From Mesorhizobium huakuii (GTDB lineage: Bacteria; Pseudomonadota; Alphaproteobacteria; Rhizobiales; Rhizobiaceae), in contig NZ_CP050296.1 of assembly GCF_014189455.1 (NCBI RefSeq), positions 1,178,001 to 1,242,000 of the forward strand: a DNA stretch of 64,000 nt, in the 5' to 3' direction. A model generated the notes under the pieces. That model searched no databases. It was given only the letters and a program-made list of their open reading frames with translations, and had not been told where the DNA came from. Below, in pieces: positions 1 to 8,933 of the stretch (its first letter is position 1; every line of letters starts with the position of its first letter). Position numbers and translations under genes: made by a program.

Positions 1-774
1 GCCGGCGCGAGCGTCCGGAACCTCGGCTGCAACGACATTGACGGACACCCCTGGTGCAAGGTGGAGTCCGACAACCCCAAAGCCAGCGGCTGGGCCCCGG
101 CGCGCTACCTCGTTCCCGTCAATCCGGCGACGGTGCCCCTCGACCAGGCGGGGGATGCAGGCACGGCGCCCGATGCGGCGATGTCGCCGCCGCCGGCGCA
201 GCCCGACCTGACGGCGCGGCTCGGCGGTGTGGCCCATCCCGTTGCTCCCGAAGCCCCGATGAAATCCGCCGCCGACATCGCCATGCAGGATGCCTACGGG
301 CTGGCGCTGGCGGCGAATGAAACCCCGCCGACCGGAGAAAACCCCGCCCTCGCCCAGGATGCGGCCACCGGCACGGCCGCGGATAGCGGCTCGGCGGCGG
401 GATCGGTTCCCGTTCCCACGCCGCGTCCTGACGGCGCCGCGCCCGCCCTCGACACCCAGACCGTCGCCGAACTGCCGCCGCAACCGACCTCCCTTGGCTC
501 GGGCGGTGACGTCGAGATCCCCTGCGCCCGCTATGTCGGCCAGCCGATGACGAGCTGCGCGGCGGCCATCGTGCGCAAGGGCGCCGACAAGGCCGACATC
601 ACCGTGACCTGGCCCGACGGCGGCTCGCGCCTCATCTCCTTCGACGCCGGCGTGCCGGTCGGCTCGGACGCCAAGAGCGATTTCCGTTTCACCCGCGAGG
701 GCAGCCTGAGCATGATCCGCATCGGCGTCTCCGAACGCTTCGAGATCACCGATACGGTGGCGTTTGGGCACTAG
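1..774 (+). CDS. SH3-domain protein, 5' end cut by the window
   Basis: The reading frame is open from base 1, so the true start lies outside the window. The first ~40 visible residues look like the end of a bacterial SH3 domain (GASVRNLGCNDIDG, then GWAPARYL). A low-complexity Ala/Pro-rich linker of about 120 residues follows. The C-terminal ~85 residues form a compact domain with a Cys pair (CARYVGQPMTSC) and a WPDGG turn. Proteins of this build are usually exported envelope proteins, but the signal peptide would be upstream and cannot be seen. The SH3 fold is recognised by pattern; the function of the C-terminal domain is unknown to me. Confidence 0.7.
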   Translation, partial: AGASVRNLGCNDIDGHPWCKVESDNPKASGWAPARYLVPVNPATVPLDQAGDAGTAPDAAMSPPPAQPDLTARLGGVAHPVAPEAPMKSAADIAMQDAYGLALAANETPPTGENPALAQDAATGTAADSGSAAGSVPVPTPRPDGAAPALDTQTVAELPPQPTSLGSGGDVEIPCARYVGQPMTSCAAAIVRKGADKADITVTWPDGGSRLISFDAGVPVGSDAKSDFRFTREGSLSMIRIGVSERFEITDTVAFGH

Positions 775-780
775 GTGTCA

Positions 781-887
781 GTGGGCAGTAGGGCAGTACG
801 GCAATAGGGCAATATGTTTTAAGGGCGCTCGAGCCCTCCCCCTACTGCCCTACTGCCCTACTGCCCTACTGCCCTACTGCCCTACTC
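781..887. repeat. CCCTACTG tandem repeat with an inverted partner
   Basis: Five perfect copies of the 8-mer CCCTACTG run from 840 to 879, followed by one imperfect copy to 887. The complementary phrase GGGCAGTAGGGCAGTA lies at 783–798, so the tract can fold back on itself over a ~40-nt loop. The tract sits between the end of the SH3 gene and carB. It could act as a hairpin after the upstream gene or simply be a slippage-prone microsatellite. Confidence 0.75.
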
Positions 888-963
888 CCTCATTTTCGGG
901 GTTACATCCGCCAAAACTCTTCCCTATAAGGCCCACCTAGCCTGATACCAGAATCGCGAGCAC

Positions 964-994
964 AACCGGCCGGGTCTTCCCGTCCCGGTTTTTT
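964..994 (+). terminator. Rho-independent-type hairpin in the carB leader
   Basis: Arms AACCGG (964–969) and CGGG (971–974) pair with CCCG (979–982) and CCGGTT (985–990) around a TCTT loop, and a T run follows. The hairpin ends ~30 bases before the carB start. It may terminate transcripts arriving from the left, or attenuate carB if the promoter is further upstream. Confidence 0.55.
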
Positions 995-1025
995 GTGCAA
1001 GCCGCCCGCCGAACGGACCTATGAC

Positions 1026-4000
1026 ATGCCAAGACGCACTGACATCAAGTCGATCCTGATCATCGGGGCCGGCCCCATCGTCATCGGTCAGGCCTGTGAG
1101 TTCGACTATTCCGGCACCCAGGCCTGCAAGGCGCTGAAGGAAGAAGGCTTCCGCGTCATCCTGGTCAATTCCAACCCGGCCACCATCATGACCGACCCGG
1201 AACTGGCCGACGCCACCTATATCGAGCCGATCACGCCCGAGGTCGTCGCCAAGATCATCGCCAAGGAGCGGCCCGACGCGCTGCTGCCGACCATGGGCGG
1301 CCAGACCGCGCTCAACACCGCGCTGTCGCTGCGCCGCATGGGCGTGCTCGAGCGTTACAATGTCGAGATGATCGGCGCCGACGCCACGGCAATCGACAAG
1401 GCCGAGGACCGGGCGCTGTTCCGCGAGGCGATGAAGAAGATCGGCCTGGAAACGCCGAAGTCGATGCTGGCCAACGCCACCGACGTCAAGAATGCCGACC
1501 GCAAGACACATGAGGCTGAGCGCGCCGCACTCAAGGCCGAGAAGCCGGAAAACCTCGACGCCGAGCTCGATGCGCTGGAAACCCGCTGGAATCTCGGCGA
1601 AGGCGACCGCAAGCAGCGCTACATCAGCCATGGCATGGCGATCGCCGCGCAAGCGCTCGACCATGTCGGCCTGCCCGCCATCATCCGCCCCTCCTTCACC
1701 ATGGGCGGCACCGGCGGCGGCATCGCCTACAACCGGGCCGAATTCTACGACATCGTCCAGTCCGGCCTCGACGCCTCGCCGACCACCGAAGTGCTGATCG
1801 AGGAAAGCGTGCTCGGCTGGAAGGAGTATGAGATGGAGGTCGTCCGCGACAAGGCGGACAATTGCATCATCGTCTGCTCGATCGAGAACATCGACCCGAT
1901 GGGCGTGCACACCGGTGACTCGATCACCGTCGCCCCGGCGCTGACCCTCACGGACAAAGAATACCAGATGATGCGCAACGCCTCGATCGCGGTGCTGCGC
2001 GAGATCGGCGTCGAGACCGGCGGCTCCAATGTGCAGTTCGCCGTCAACCCGGCCGATGGCCGCCTCGTCGTCATCGAGATGAACCCGCGCGTCTCGCGCT
2101 CCTCCGCTCTGGCTTCGAAGGCGACCGGCTTCCCGATCGCCAAGATCGCCGCGAAACTCGCCGTCGGCTACACGCTGGACGAGCTGGAGAACGACATCAC
2201 CGGTGGCGCCACGCCGGCCTCCTTCGAGCCGTCGATTGACTACGTGGTGACGAAGATCCCGCGCTTTGCCTTCGAGAAATTCCCCGGCGCCGAGCCGGTG
2301 CTGACCACCGCCATGAAGTCGGTCGGCGAAGTCATGGCCATCGGTCGCACTTTTCAGGAGTCTTTGCAGAAGGCCTTGCGTGGCCTCGAAACCGGCCTCA
2401 CCGGCCTCGACGAGATCGAGATCCCCGGCCTCGGCCACGGGGCGGCGGTTGCCAACCACGCCGACGACCGCAACGCCATCCGTGCCGCACTCGGCACGCC
2501 GACGCCCGACCGGCTGCGCATGGTGGCGCAGGCGATCCGCATGGGCACCTCGCTGGAAGACGTGCATTCCATGTGCAAGATCGACCCGTGGTTCCTCGAG
2601 CAGATCGCCGGCATCGTTGCCATGGAAGCCCGCATCCGCGAGCACGGCATTCCGCAGGATGCCGTCAATCTGCGCATGCTGAAGGCCATGGGTTTTTCGG
2701 ACGCCCGGCTGGCGTCGCTGACCAAGACCGACGCCGAAGTGATTTCCAGGATCCGCGACAAGCTCGACGTTCATCCCGTCTACAAGCGCATCGACACCTG
2801 CGCCGCCGAATTCGCCTCGCCGACCGCCTATATGTATTCGACCTATGAAGTGCCCTTCGCCGGCGCGCTGGCCAACGAAGCGCAGGTCTCGTCGCGGAAA
2901 AAGGTCGTCATCCTCGGCGGCGGGCCGAACCGTATCGGCCAGGGCATCGAGTTTGACTATTGCTGCTGCCATGCCGCCTTCGCGCTGCGCGATGCCGGCT
3001 ATGAAGCGATCATGATCAACTGCAACCCGGAGACGGTCTCGACCGACTACGACACCTCGGACCGGCTCTATTTCGAACCGCTGACAGCGGAAGACGTGCT
3101 GGAGATCCTGCGCGCCGAACAGGCGTCGGGCGAACTGGTCGGCGTCATCGTCCAGTTCGGCGGCCAGACGCCGCTGAAGCTGGCCGACGCGCTGGAAAAG
3201 GCCGGCATCCCGATCCTCGGCACCTCGCCCGACATGATCGATCTCGCGGAAGACCGCGACCGCTTCCAGAAGCTCCTGCACAAGCTCAACCTCAGCCAGC
3301 CGAAGAACGGCATCGCCTATTCGGTCGAGCAGGCCCGCCTCGTCGCCGGCGAGCTCGGTTTCCCCTTGGTGGTGCGCCCGTCCTATGTGCTCGGCGGCCG
3401 CGCCATGCAGATCATCCATGACGAGGGCATGCTGCAATCCTACCTGCTCGACACCGTGCCCGGCCTGGTGCCGGAGGACATCAAGCAGAAATACCCCAAC
3501 GACAAGACCGGCCAGATCAACACGCTGCTGGGCAAGAACCCGCTTTTGTTCGACACCTATCTCTCGGGCGCCATCGAGGTCGATGTCGATTGCCTCTGCG
3601 ACGGCAAGGCGACCTTCGTCTCCGGCATTCTCGAGCATATCGAGGAGGCCGGCATCCATTCGGGCGACAGCGCCTGCTCGCTCCCCGTTCACTCGCTGCC
3701 TTCCGAACTGGTCGACGAGTTGGAGCGCCAGACGGCAGCGCTCGCCCGCGCGCTCAATGTCGGCGGCCTGATGAACGTGCAGTACGCGATCAAGGACGGC
3801 ACGGTCTATGTGCTAGAGGTCAACCCGCGCGCCTCCCGCACCGTGCCCTTCGTCGCCAAGACCATCGGCCGGCCGATCGCCAAAATCGCCGCCCGCATCA
3901 TGGCCGGCGAGACGCTGGAAGACGCCTTCGCCCATTACGGCGCGATGCCCGACCCGCGCAATCCAGGCCACATCGCGGTCAAGGAAGCCGTCTTCCCCTT

Positions 4001-4529
4001 CGCCCGCTTCCCCGGCGTCGACATATTGCTCGGCCCGGAAATGCGCTCGACCGGCGAGGTCATGGGCCTCGACCGCGACTTCGCGCTGGCCTTCGCCAAG
4101 AGCCAGCTGGGCGCCGGCGTCGACCTGCCACGCTCCGGCACGCTGTTCGTCTCCGTGCGCGACGAAGACAAGAAAGGCATCTTGCCGGCGGTCAAGCGCC
4201 TGGCCGGCCTCGGCTTCAAGGTGCTGGCGACGTCAGGCACGCAACGCTTCCTCGCCGAAAACGGCGTCGTCGCCGAAAAGATCAACAAGGTGCTCGAAGG
4301 CCGCCCCCACATCGAAGACGCCATCCGCAACCGTCAGGTGCAGATCGTTTTCAACACCACGGACGGTCAGAAGGCGGTTTCTGACTCCAAGTCACTGCGG
4401 CGAGCGACGCTGATGCAGAAGGTGCCGTATTACACGACGCTGTCGGGCGCGGCGGCGGTGGCGGAAGCGATCGCGGCGCTGAAGGCGGGAAGCCTGGAGG
4501 TCAGGCCGCTGCAGGAGTATTTTGCGTAG
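1026..4529 (+). CDS. carB: Carbamoyl-phosphate synthase large subunit
   Basis: CarB makes carbamoyl phosphate from bicarbonate, ATP and glutamine-derived ammonia, feeding arginine and pyrimidine synthesis in the cytoplasm with CarA. The 1167-residue product shows the duplicated synthase fold: two ATP-grasp halves ([16 protein letters not shown] near residue 225 and [13 protein letters not shown] near 790) and a C-terminal MGS-like allosteric domain ([11 protein letters not shown]). It is longer than the E. coli protein (1073) because of a charged insertion at about residues 155–200 and another near 830, as is usual in Rhizobiales. I chose ATG 1026 because [21 protein letters not shown] is the normal N-terminus. 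carA is not nearby. Confidence 0.97.
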   Translation: MPRRTDIKSILIIGAGPIVIGQACEFDYSGTQACKALKEEGFRVILVNSNPATIMTDPELADATYIEPITPEVVAKIIAKERPDALLPTMGGQTALNTALSLRRMGVLERYNVEMIGADATAIDKAEDRALFREAMKKIGLETPKSMLANATDVKNADRKTHEAERAALKAEKPENLDAELDALETRWNLGEGDRKQRYISHGMAIAAQALDHVGLPAIIRPSFTMGGTGGGIAYNRAEFYDIVQSGLDASPTTEVLIEESVLGWKEYEMEVVRDKADNCIIVCSIENIDPMGVHTGDSITVAPALTLTDKEYQMMRNASIAVLREIGVETGGSNVQFAVNPADGRLVVIEMNPRVSRSSALASKATGFPIAKIAAKLAVGYTLDELENDITGGATPASFEPSIDYVVTKIPRFAFEKFPGAEPVLTTAMKSVGEVMAIGRTFQESLQKALRGLETGLTGLDEIEIPGLGHGAAVANHADDRNAIRAALGTPTPDRLRMVAQAIRMGTSLEDVHSMCKIDPWFLEQIAGIVAMEARIREHGIPQDAVNLRMLKAMGFSDARLASLTKTDAEVISRIRDKLDVHPVYKRIDTCAAEFASPTAYMYSTYEVPFAGALANEAQVSSRKKVVILGGGPNRIGQGIEFDYCCCHAAFALRDAGYEAIMINCNPETVSTDYDTSDRLYFEPLTAEDVLEILRAEQASGELVGVIVQFGGQTPLKLADALEKAGIPILGTSPDMIDLAEDRDRFQKLLHKLNLSQPKNGIAYSVEQARLVAGELGFPLVVRPSYVLGGRAMQIIHDEGMLQSYLLDTVPGLVPEDIKQKYPNDKTGQINTLLGKNPLLFDTYLSGAIEVDVDCLCDGKATFVSGILEHIEEAGIHSGDSACSLPVHSLPSELVDELERQTAALARALNVGGLMNVQYAIKDGTVYVLEVNPRASRTVPFVAKTIGRPIAKIAARIMAGETLEDAFAHYGAMPDPRNPGHIAVKEAVFPFARFPGVDILLGPEMRSTGEVMGLDRDFALAFAKSQLGAGVDLPRSGTLFVSVRDEDKKGILPAVKRLAGLGFKVLATSGTQRFLAENGVVAEKINKVLEGRPHIEDAIRNRQVQIVFNTTDGQKAVSDSKSLRRATLMQKVPYYTTLSGAAAVAEAIAALKAGSLEVRPLQEYFA

Positions 4530-4625
4530 GCTTCAACAGATTTAGGCGATGTTATCAAGATTATGGCTTCTCGCCGGCAGATCCGATTTTACGACTAGGC
4601 CACCAGGAAAAATTGACACTACGAA

Positions 4626-5653
4626 TTACCTCAATATTTTCAGCTTAAGAATTTCTTTCCCAAGGCGCGCTGTCTCGTTGTGAGGTTCGATAGATAGCCA
4701 GTATTCTATCTGACCCAAGAGCCTGTACCTATAAATTGGGTCGGATATCCCCGCGTTATTTTTATGAGATTCAATTCCGTATCTATCGATATAGTGGATG
4801 GCCTTTCTCAAATTTCTACGCGATTCTTTTGGCAGTTTGAGTTCTCCACTGGAAATAGAAATACCCGTGATGATTTTCTTTTGCCCCTCAAAGGCAAGGA
4901 CGGTCTTTTCCGCAGCGATTTCAAGGCCAAAATTCGACAAGCAGTCGCTAAGAAATGGAAAGGCACTCTCAGGTATTAGATCTCCAGAGAGGCAGATATC
5001 GTCCGCGTACCTCGAAAACAGAAGCCCATTTTGGTTGCAAAATGCCGCAATCTGTACGTCGGCCTTAAGCATCACAATATTGCTGATCGCCGGACTAGTA
5101 GGGGCTCCTTGAGGAAGGACATCATCGAATGTGCATATCCTCGCTAAATAATAAGATACCTTTGGCGAGTATCCAGCCTCAAGAAATATATCGTTAACCG
5201 ACGCATACTTGATAGAACCAAAGAAATCTCTAATGTCTATTTTTAAAATACATTTCGACGCAACGTGTAATTTCGCGTTCCCAACGGTGCTACGCCCCTT
5301 AACAAACCCAAAAGCCGAATGGTGCACGCTGAGCTTGGAGAGAATTTCGTCCAAAATCCATCGCTGCAACCCGCAAGGAATGGCCGAGGTACAAAAAGAG
5401 AGCGCTCTCCGCCCCTCCGCTTTGGGATACTTCTAAGACTGTAGTAACGACGGTTGTCCATAGCTACGCTCGCTATGAACTTCGCCTCAAGTCCAGAATG
5501 CCAAGCTAGGTGGTGAATATCTAAGACTACAGGGAGACCCTGCGCCTCTAAACGCTCCGCGTACGCTATGAGACCCCGTTTGGCTGCGAGCTTAAGTGGC
5601 CAACGGAAAGTCCTTTGCCTTAAAAACTCACTGTATGGTTGCACCGGCACCAA
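4626..5653 (-). CDS. Retron-type reverse transcriptase (frameshifted as read)
   Basis: The RT would copy the adjacent structured RNA into msDNA. The N-terminal part is read in one frame (…SIPKRRGGERSLFVPRPFL) and the rest in another from LQRWILDEIL. One missing base at 5368–5372 joins them into a normal ~340-residue retron RT. Motifs in order are GFVKGRS, the retron-specific NAKLH (NAxxH), DIRDFFGSI, LPQGAPTSPAISN, the catalytic YADD, and ITG in place of the usual VTG. There is no maturase or endonuclease domain. No ATG is available; candidate starts are TTG 5653, GTG 5650 and GTG 5644, all in or beside the a2 repeat of the ncRNA. Base composition is AT-richer than the flanks, suggesting horizontal acquisition. 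The family call is firm; activity depends on whether the frameshift is real. Confidence 0.88.
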
Positions 5654-5831
5654 GTCACCACATAATATACATATTAGTAATCGACTGCTTCATCGACAAT
5701 TAACAATGTTAGTTGTCTGAGGTTCGTAGAACCTCACGGTAATCTTCTTCGATTACCGTATGGGCTTAACTCTAGCCTAAGTCGCCGAGGCGAATACACC
5801 TCGTTGCGCTAGTTCCTCAATGCCGGTGCAA
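5639..5831 (-). ncRNA. Candidate retron msr-msd RNA
   Basis: The segment between the winged-helix gene and the RT is bounded by a perfect 11-bp inverted repeat: TGCCGGTGCAA at 5821–5831 and TTGCACCGGCA at 5639–5649. This matches the expected a1/a2 pair of a retron. Read on the minus strand, the stems are 5799–5803/5786–5790, 5774–5777/5763–5766, 5751–5759/5736–5744 (9 bp), 5729–5735/5719–5725 (7 bp), 5708–5716/5696–5704 (9 bp, one G-U) and 5671–5676/5663–5668. The 9-bp and 7-bp hairpins abut directly. Position, orientation and flanking repeats all fit a retron ncRNA. The branching G and the msr/msd boundary cannot be fixed by eye. Confidence 0.75.
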
Positions 5832-5850
5832 ACTCGCTGATTCAGAAACC

Positions 5851-6225
5851 TCAGTCTGCCGTCTCTCCCAACTTTGTCAAGAAGTCGAGCTCAAGGCTGG
5901 ACATTCTGGGAACATACAAATCCAAGTCCTCGGTACGCGCTGGGCGTTGCGGAACGAATCTCCATTCCTTATCGGCTCTAGGCCTCATGAAGAGCTCAGG
6001 CGCATGAGCATCAATCCAAGCTACGCCCTGCGGCAGAAGCCTAATTCTAAGTCCCGCTTCATCATGCTCGACCGCCGCAATCTCATTGGCCTGCAGGAAA
6101 TCCACAGATTCGAGCATCTGGAGCGGAGACAGCCGATACCTCTTATGAAATTGGTAACCGTCAACCCATCCGCGATTACGATATATCTCTCGCAATATCT
6201 CTAGTATGAAGGTAGGATAGGTCAT
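5851..6225 (-). CDS. Small winged-helix-like retron accessory protein
   Basis: This 124-residue protein has an N-terminal helical region ending in LSPLQMLESVDFLQANEIA, followed by a β-wing-like stretch (AAVEHDEAGLRIRLLPQGV), the layout of a winged helix-turn-helix. Its ATG overlaps the stop of the PRTase gene by one base (TAATG), so the two are translationally coupled. Its stop lies 20 bases before the a1 repeat of the ncRNA. Small winged-helix proteins occur beside the effector in several retron classes and are thought to bind the msDNA or regulate the effector. The fold is inferred from pattern only; I see no catalytic motif. Confidence 0.7.
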   Translation of the reverse strand: MTYPTFILEILREIYRNRGWVDGYQFHKRYRLSPLQMLESVDFLQANEIAAVEHDEAGLRIRLLPQGVAWIDAHAPELFMRPRADKEWRFVPQRPARTEDLDLYVPRMSSLELDFLTKLGETAD

Positions 6226-7053
6226 TACCTGAGCCTTTTAAAAACAGTCTTTCTCAGTTTGTAGTCCTTATATACTGGCCACCAGAATATCGGAAAGACA
6301 TTATTTGGGCAATTGTAATTGTGCACAGAAAACAAGGCCTCAGATGACCCGTATCCCATAGATGGCATGAATTGACCTTTGTACAATGCCGCGAGATTCT
6401 TTTCCAAAGATTTCATGATCTTTCGCTTTGAACTCACATCTGTGCCCCCGTACCTGTCCGAGATTCCACGATTGAGCCAAATTTCTGAATGATAATCCAA
6501 GCCAAGGCCATCCAGTCGAGATTTTGCGGCAGCCATACCGGCAATAGCCAGAAGATATACCCTATTATCTTTGTATCGGCTATTTCTAACGTATTCGACA
6601 AATTTCGTTGCTTGGCGCTCAATAGTCTTTCCAGTTCCGAAGAAATCATCAAACAGTACGTAGTTTTTTCCATTTCCAAATGCATCACCGTAACCAACCA
6701 AAGAGTTTCTGAAATTTTTCTCAGACCAGCCATCGACCGAGCTAAAATCGTTCTTTAGCTGCTGCAAAAGGCCTGAGATCCATCGACTTCATAGTCGTCG
6801 CTCACGGCAAAAAAATAGTATTCTTTGCAGATAGAGACCATTTCTCTTGGACATGAGAAGAAATTGATTTCGTTATATCCACCATATCGAAGGATGTTAT
6901 TACTTTAAAATTGTTTATAAGATCTATAATCAAGTCACGAGACTCAACATCATTACAATCATTCCAAAGTCTGACGAGCGCGTCATATTCGCTCACCAAC
7001 CATCTACATTTTTTGCAGACGTCAAAGAGTACTTTAAAATCACCAGGGTCCAT
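6225..7053 (-). CDS. PRTase-like retron effector (frameshifted as read)
   Basis: Three frames join into one ~276-residue protein. The N-terminal 83 residues end at …KNTIFLP; a missing T in the run at 6809–6815 leads to FFAVSDDYEVDGSQA; a second missing T at 6766–6769 leads to LQQLKNDFSSVDGW. The signature is YVLFDDFFGTGKTI, a PRPP-loop-like motif of phosphoribosyltransferase-fold proteins (hydrophobic–DD–xxxTGxT). As I recall, PRTase-like proteins paired with a winged-helix protein mark type III retrons, where they are presumed toxic effectors. It is first in the transcript, ahead of the winged-helix protein, ncRNA and RT. ATG 7053 is the first ATG; the frame stays open ~20 codons upstream without an ATG, so the start is uncertain. 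Confidence 0.7.
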
Positions 7054-7261
7054 AAATTGAGTCGCGCGAGGCGCATCTGCGATGTCTTTAGCCAGAGTTA
7101 AGCTCCCCCAATTCGATGCGACAATCTACCCACTTCCGTATCTTTCAGGCAATAGCGGTGGTTGGAAAGCGAACTAGTCCGACGCATTGCGAAAAGCACT
7201 ATACTTAAGTTGAAACGTCCACCCTTGAGCCCGCTTCTTCGCCGATGGTGATAGCCACCAT

Positions 7262-7654
7262 TCACGCCACCGCCACACACTCGATCTCGATATCAAACTC
7301 CATCGGCCAAGACGCCACCGGCACAAACGTCCGCGATGGCGCGTTTTCGGGGAAATGCTTGGCATAGACCCGGTTAATCGCGTTGTAGAAGCCGGAATTG
7401 ACGGCGTAGATGCGCACCATCACCACATTGTCGAGCGAGGTGCCCGCCGCTTCCAGGCAATGTTTCAGCGCCTTCAGCGACGCCTCGGTCTGCACCTCGA
7501 TGTCGCCCTTGACCAGTCTGCCGGTCAAAAGATCGAGCGGTGGTGTGCCGGAGACGAAGACCAGCCCGGCGGCCTTGGTCACCAACGACAACGGCACGCC
7601 AAGCGCGCGCACCGCCGCCGACAGCACCGGCACTTCGACGATTTCCTTGGTCAT
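7262..7654 (-). CDS. RidA family protein (copy 1)
   Basis: This 130-residue RidA/YjgF/UK114 protein belongs to a family of small trimeric enzymes that hydrolyse reactive enamine/imine intermediates released by PLP enzymes. Family features seen are VSGTPPLD, the TEASLKALKHCLEAAG helix, and the substrate-binding Arg in PSRTFVPV. The start ATG 7654 is preceded by AAGGAGA, giving MTKEIVEVP. A second copy lies 37 bases upstream on the same strand, so the pair is probably co-transcribed. From about residue 54 on, the two copies are almost identical while the N-termini differ widely. The substrate is unknown. Confidence 0.9.
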   Translation of the reverse strand: MTKEIVEVPVLSAAVRALGVPLSLVTKAAGLVFVSGTPPLDLLTGRLVKGDIEVQTEASLKALKHCLEAAGTSLDNVVMVRIYAVNSGFYNAINRVYAKHFPENAPSRTFVPVASWPMEFDIEIECVAVA

Positions 7655-7691
7655 GACAATCTCCTTGAGGTTACGACGAGAGAAGAAAAAA

Positions 7692-8084
7692 TCACGCCAC
7701 CGCCACACATTCGATCTCGATATCGAACTCCATAGGCCAGGACGCCACCGGCACGAAACTGCGCGCCGGCGGGTTGGTCGAAAAATACTTCGCATAGACC
7801 CGGTTGATGGCGTTGTAGAAGCCTGAGTTGACGGCGTAGATGCGCACCATCACCACATTGTCCAGCGAGGTGCCGGCCGCTTCCAGGCAGTGTTTCAGCG
7901 CCTTGAGCGACGCCTCGGTCTGCGTTTCGATGTCGCCGCGCACCATCTCGCCGGTCACCATGTCCACCGGCGGCGTCGCCGAGATGAACACGAAGCCGTT
8001 GGCCTTCACCGCTGTCGAACAGGGCAAGCCGAGTGAGCGCACCTTGTCCGACATGACGGGTACTTCGATGACTTCTTTTTTCAT
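7692..8084 (-). CDS. RidA family protein (copy 2)
   Basis: This second 130-residue RidA homologue has ATG 8084 (MKKEVIEVP) preceded by a GGGAG ribosome-binding site. The family Arg lies in PARSFVPV. The C-terminal part from QTEASLKALKHC matches the downstream copy apart from a short block (YFSTNPPARS against HFPENAPSRT). The first ~50 residues share only about half their positions (for example SATPPVDMVTG against SGTPPLDLLTG). Such mosaic similarity is typical of tandem duplicates kept alike by gene conversion. The role is presumably imine/enamine detoxification; the specific pathway is unknown. Confidence 0.9.
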   Translation of the reverse strand: MKKEVIEVPVMSDKVRSLGLPCSTAVKANGFVFISATPPVDMVTGEMVRGDIETQTEASLKALKHCLEAAGTSLDNVVMVRIYAVNSGFYNAINRVYAKYFSTNPPARSFVPVASWPMEFDIEIECVAVA

Positions 8085-8192
8085 GGTGATGCTCCCTGGG
8101 TTTGGCGGGGAGCTTATCCTGCCGGCTGGTGAACGCCAGCGGGGAGGCATGGTCCAGCGGCTACCGCCGCAGACAATCGCATAGGGCGCTCC

Positions 8193-8336
8193 CCCTCTCC
8201 GTCCGCTTCGCGGCCACCTCTCCCCATTTCATGGGGGCGAGGAAACGCCAATCACCGAGGTCGCGGCACCGAAAAGGCTTGGGTTCCTCGCCCCCACAAC
8301 GTGGGGGAGAGGTGGCCGCGAAGCGGACGGAGAGGG
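8193..8336. repeat. Large GC-rich palindromic intergenic element
   Basis: The arm at 8193–8244 is complementary to 8284–8336 over ~52 bases with a few mismatches in the middle, around a ~39-base loop. Each arm itself contains a short hairpin (CCCCATTTCATGGGG; CCCCCACAACGTGGGGG). It lies between the RidA pair and a cupin gene. The look is that of the palindromic mosaic repeats common in rhizobial intergenic DNA. Confidence 0.85.
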
Positions 8337-8361
8337 CTGGCGCCGCCCTGTGCGATTGGCT

Positions 8362-8826
8362 TCACCCCTGCCCCGGATACGGCATGCCGTCCTTATGCAA
8401 AAACCGCCCATCCGAACTCGGGCTCATCATGTCGATGTCGGAGCAGGTTATGACATCGTCAGGGTTGCGCGAGCCGACCTCCAGGTAGCGCGCCATGACC
8501 GACGAGCGGTTGATCATGTGATGGCCGTTGCCGCTGTTCTTGGCGAAGGTGGCGCAATCGCCGGCCTTGAGCAGCGTCTCGCCGCCATCCTCGACCAGCG
8601 TCAGCTCGCCTTCCAGTACATAGACGAGCTCGTCCTCATGGCTGTGCCAGTGGCGCTGGCTCGACCAGCCGCCGGGCGGCAGCGTCATCAGATTGACGCC
8701 GAAATCGCGGAGCCCGCCGGCATCGCCGAGGCGGCGGCGCGTGCGGGTGGCGCAAGGGGCGTCGAACGGTGCGGGGTAGCCGGAGCCCTTGCGGACAGGC
8801 ACGGTTGACAGGTTGATCTTGGGCAT
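8362..8826 (-). CDS. Cupin domain protein
   Basis: This 154-residue single-domain cupin has motif 1 in QRHWHSHEDELVYVLEGEL (His residues and Glu as metal ligands) and motif 2 around GDCATFAKNSGNGHHMIN. Start ATG 8826 (MPKINLSTVPV) has GAGGGAGAA upstream. Stand-alone cupins of this kind bind a metal and act as small dioxygenases, isomerases or sugar binders; nothing here decides between these. It is flanked on both sides by palindromic repeat elements and is probably its own transcription unit. Confidence 0.85.
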   Translation of the reverse strand: MPKINLSTVPVRKGSGYPAPFDAPCATRTRRRLGDAGGLRDFGVNLMTLPPGGWSSQRHWHSHEDELVYVLEGELTLVEDGGETLLKAGDCATFAKNSGNGHHMINRSSVMARYLEVGSRNPDDVITCSDIDMMSPSSDGRFLHKDGMPYPGQG

Positions 8827-8933
8827 GGGTTCTCCCTCGATTTGGATGGTGGCAGTCTACCACGGCAGGCGTGGGCACAGAGCAACCTTGCGGCAGCGGG
8901 TTTGCCAAGGGGTTGGCGGAAATATCCGCCGTC

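Noticed and set aside
840..887. Tandem repeat as a CRISPR array
   Set aside because: Units are 8 bases and directly adjacent, with no spacers and no cas genes.
924..3692. Open frame of 922 codons on the minus strand inside carB
   Set aside because: Antisense to a certain gene; arises from the GC-rich third-position bias. Its product is rich in Asp/Gly/Arg/His without any domain.
5368..5372. Programmed ribosomal frameshift in the RT
   Set aside because: No slippery heptamer with a downstream structure is evident. Similar single-base losses occur in four unrelated genes, so an error or mutation is simpler.
4626..5653. Group II intron maturase or diversity-generating RT
   Set aside because: No maturase or endonuclease domain, no intron ends, and no template/variable repeats; NAxxH and the flanking inverted repeat favour a retron.
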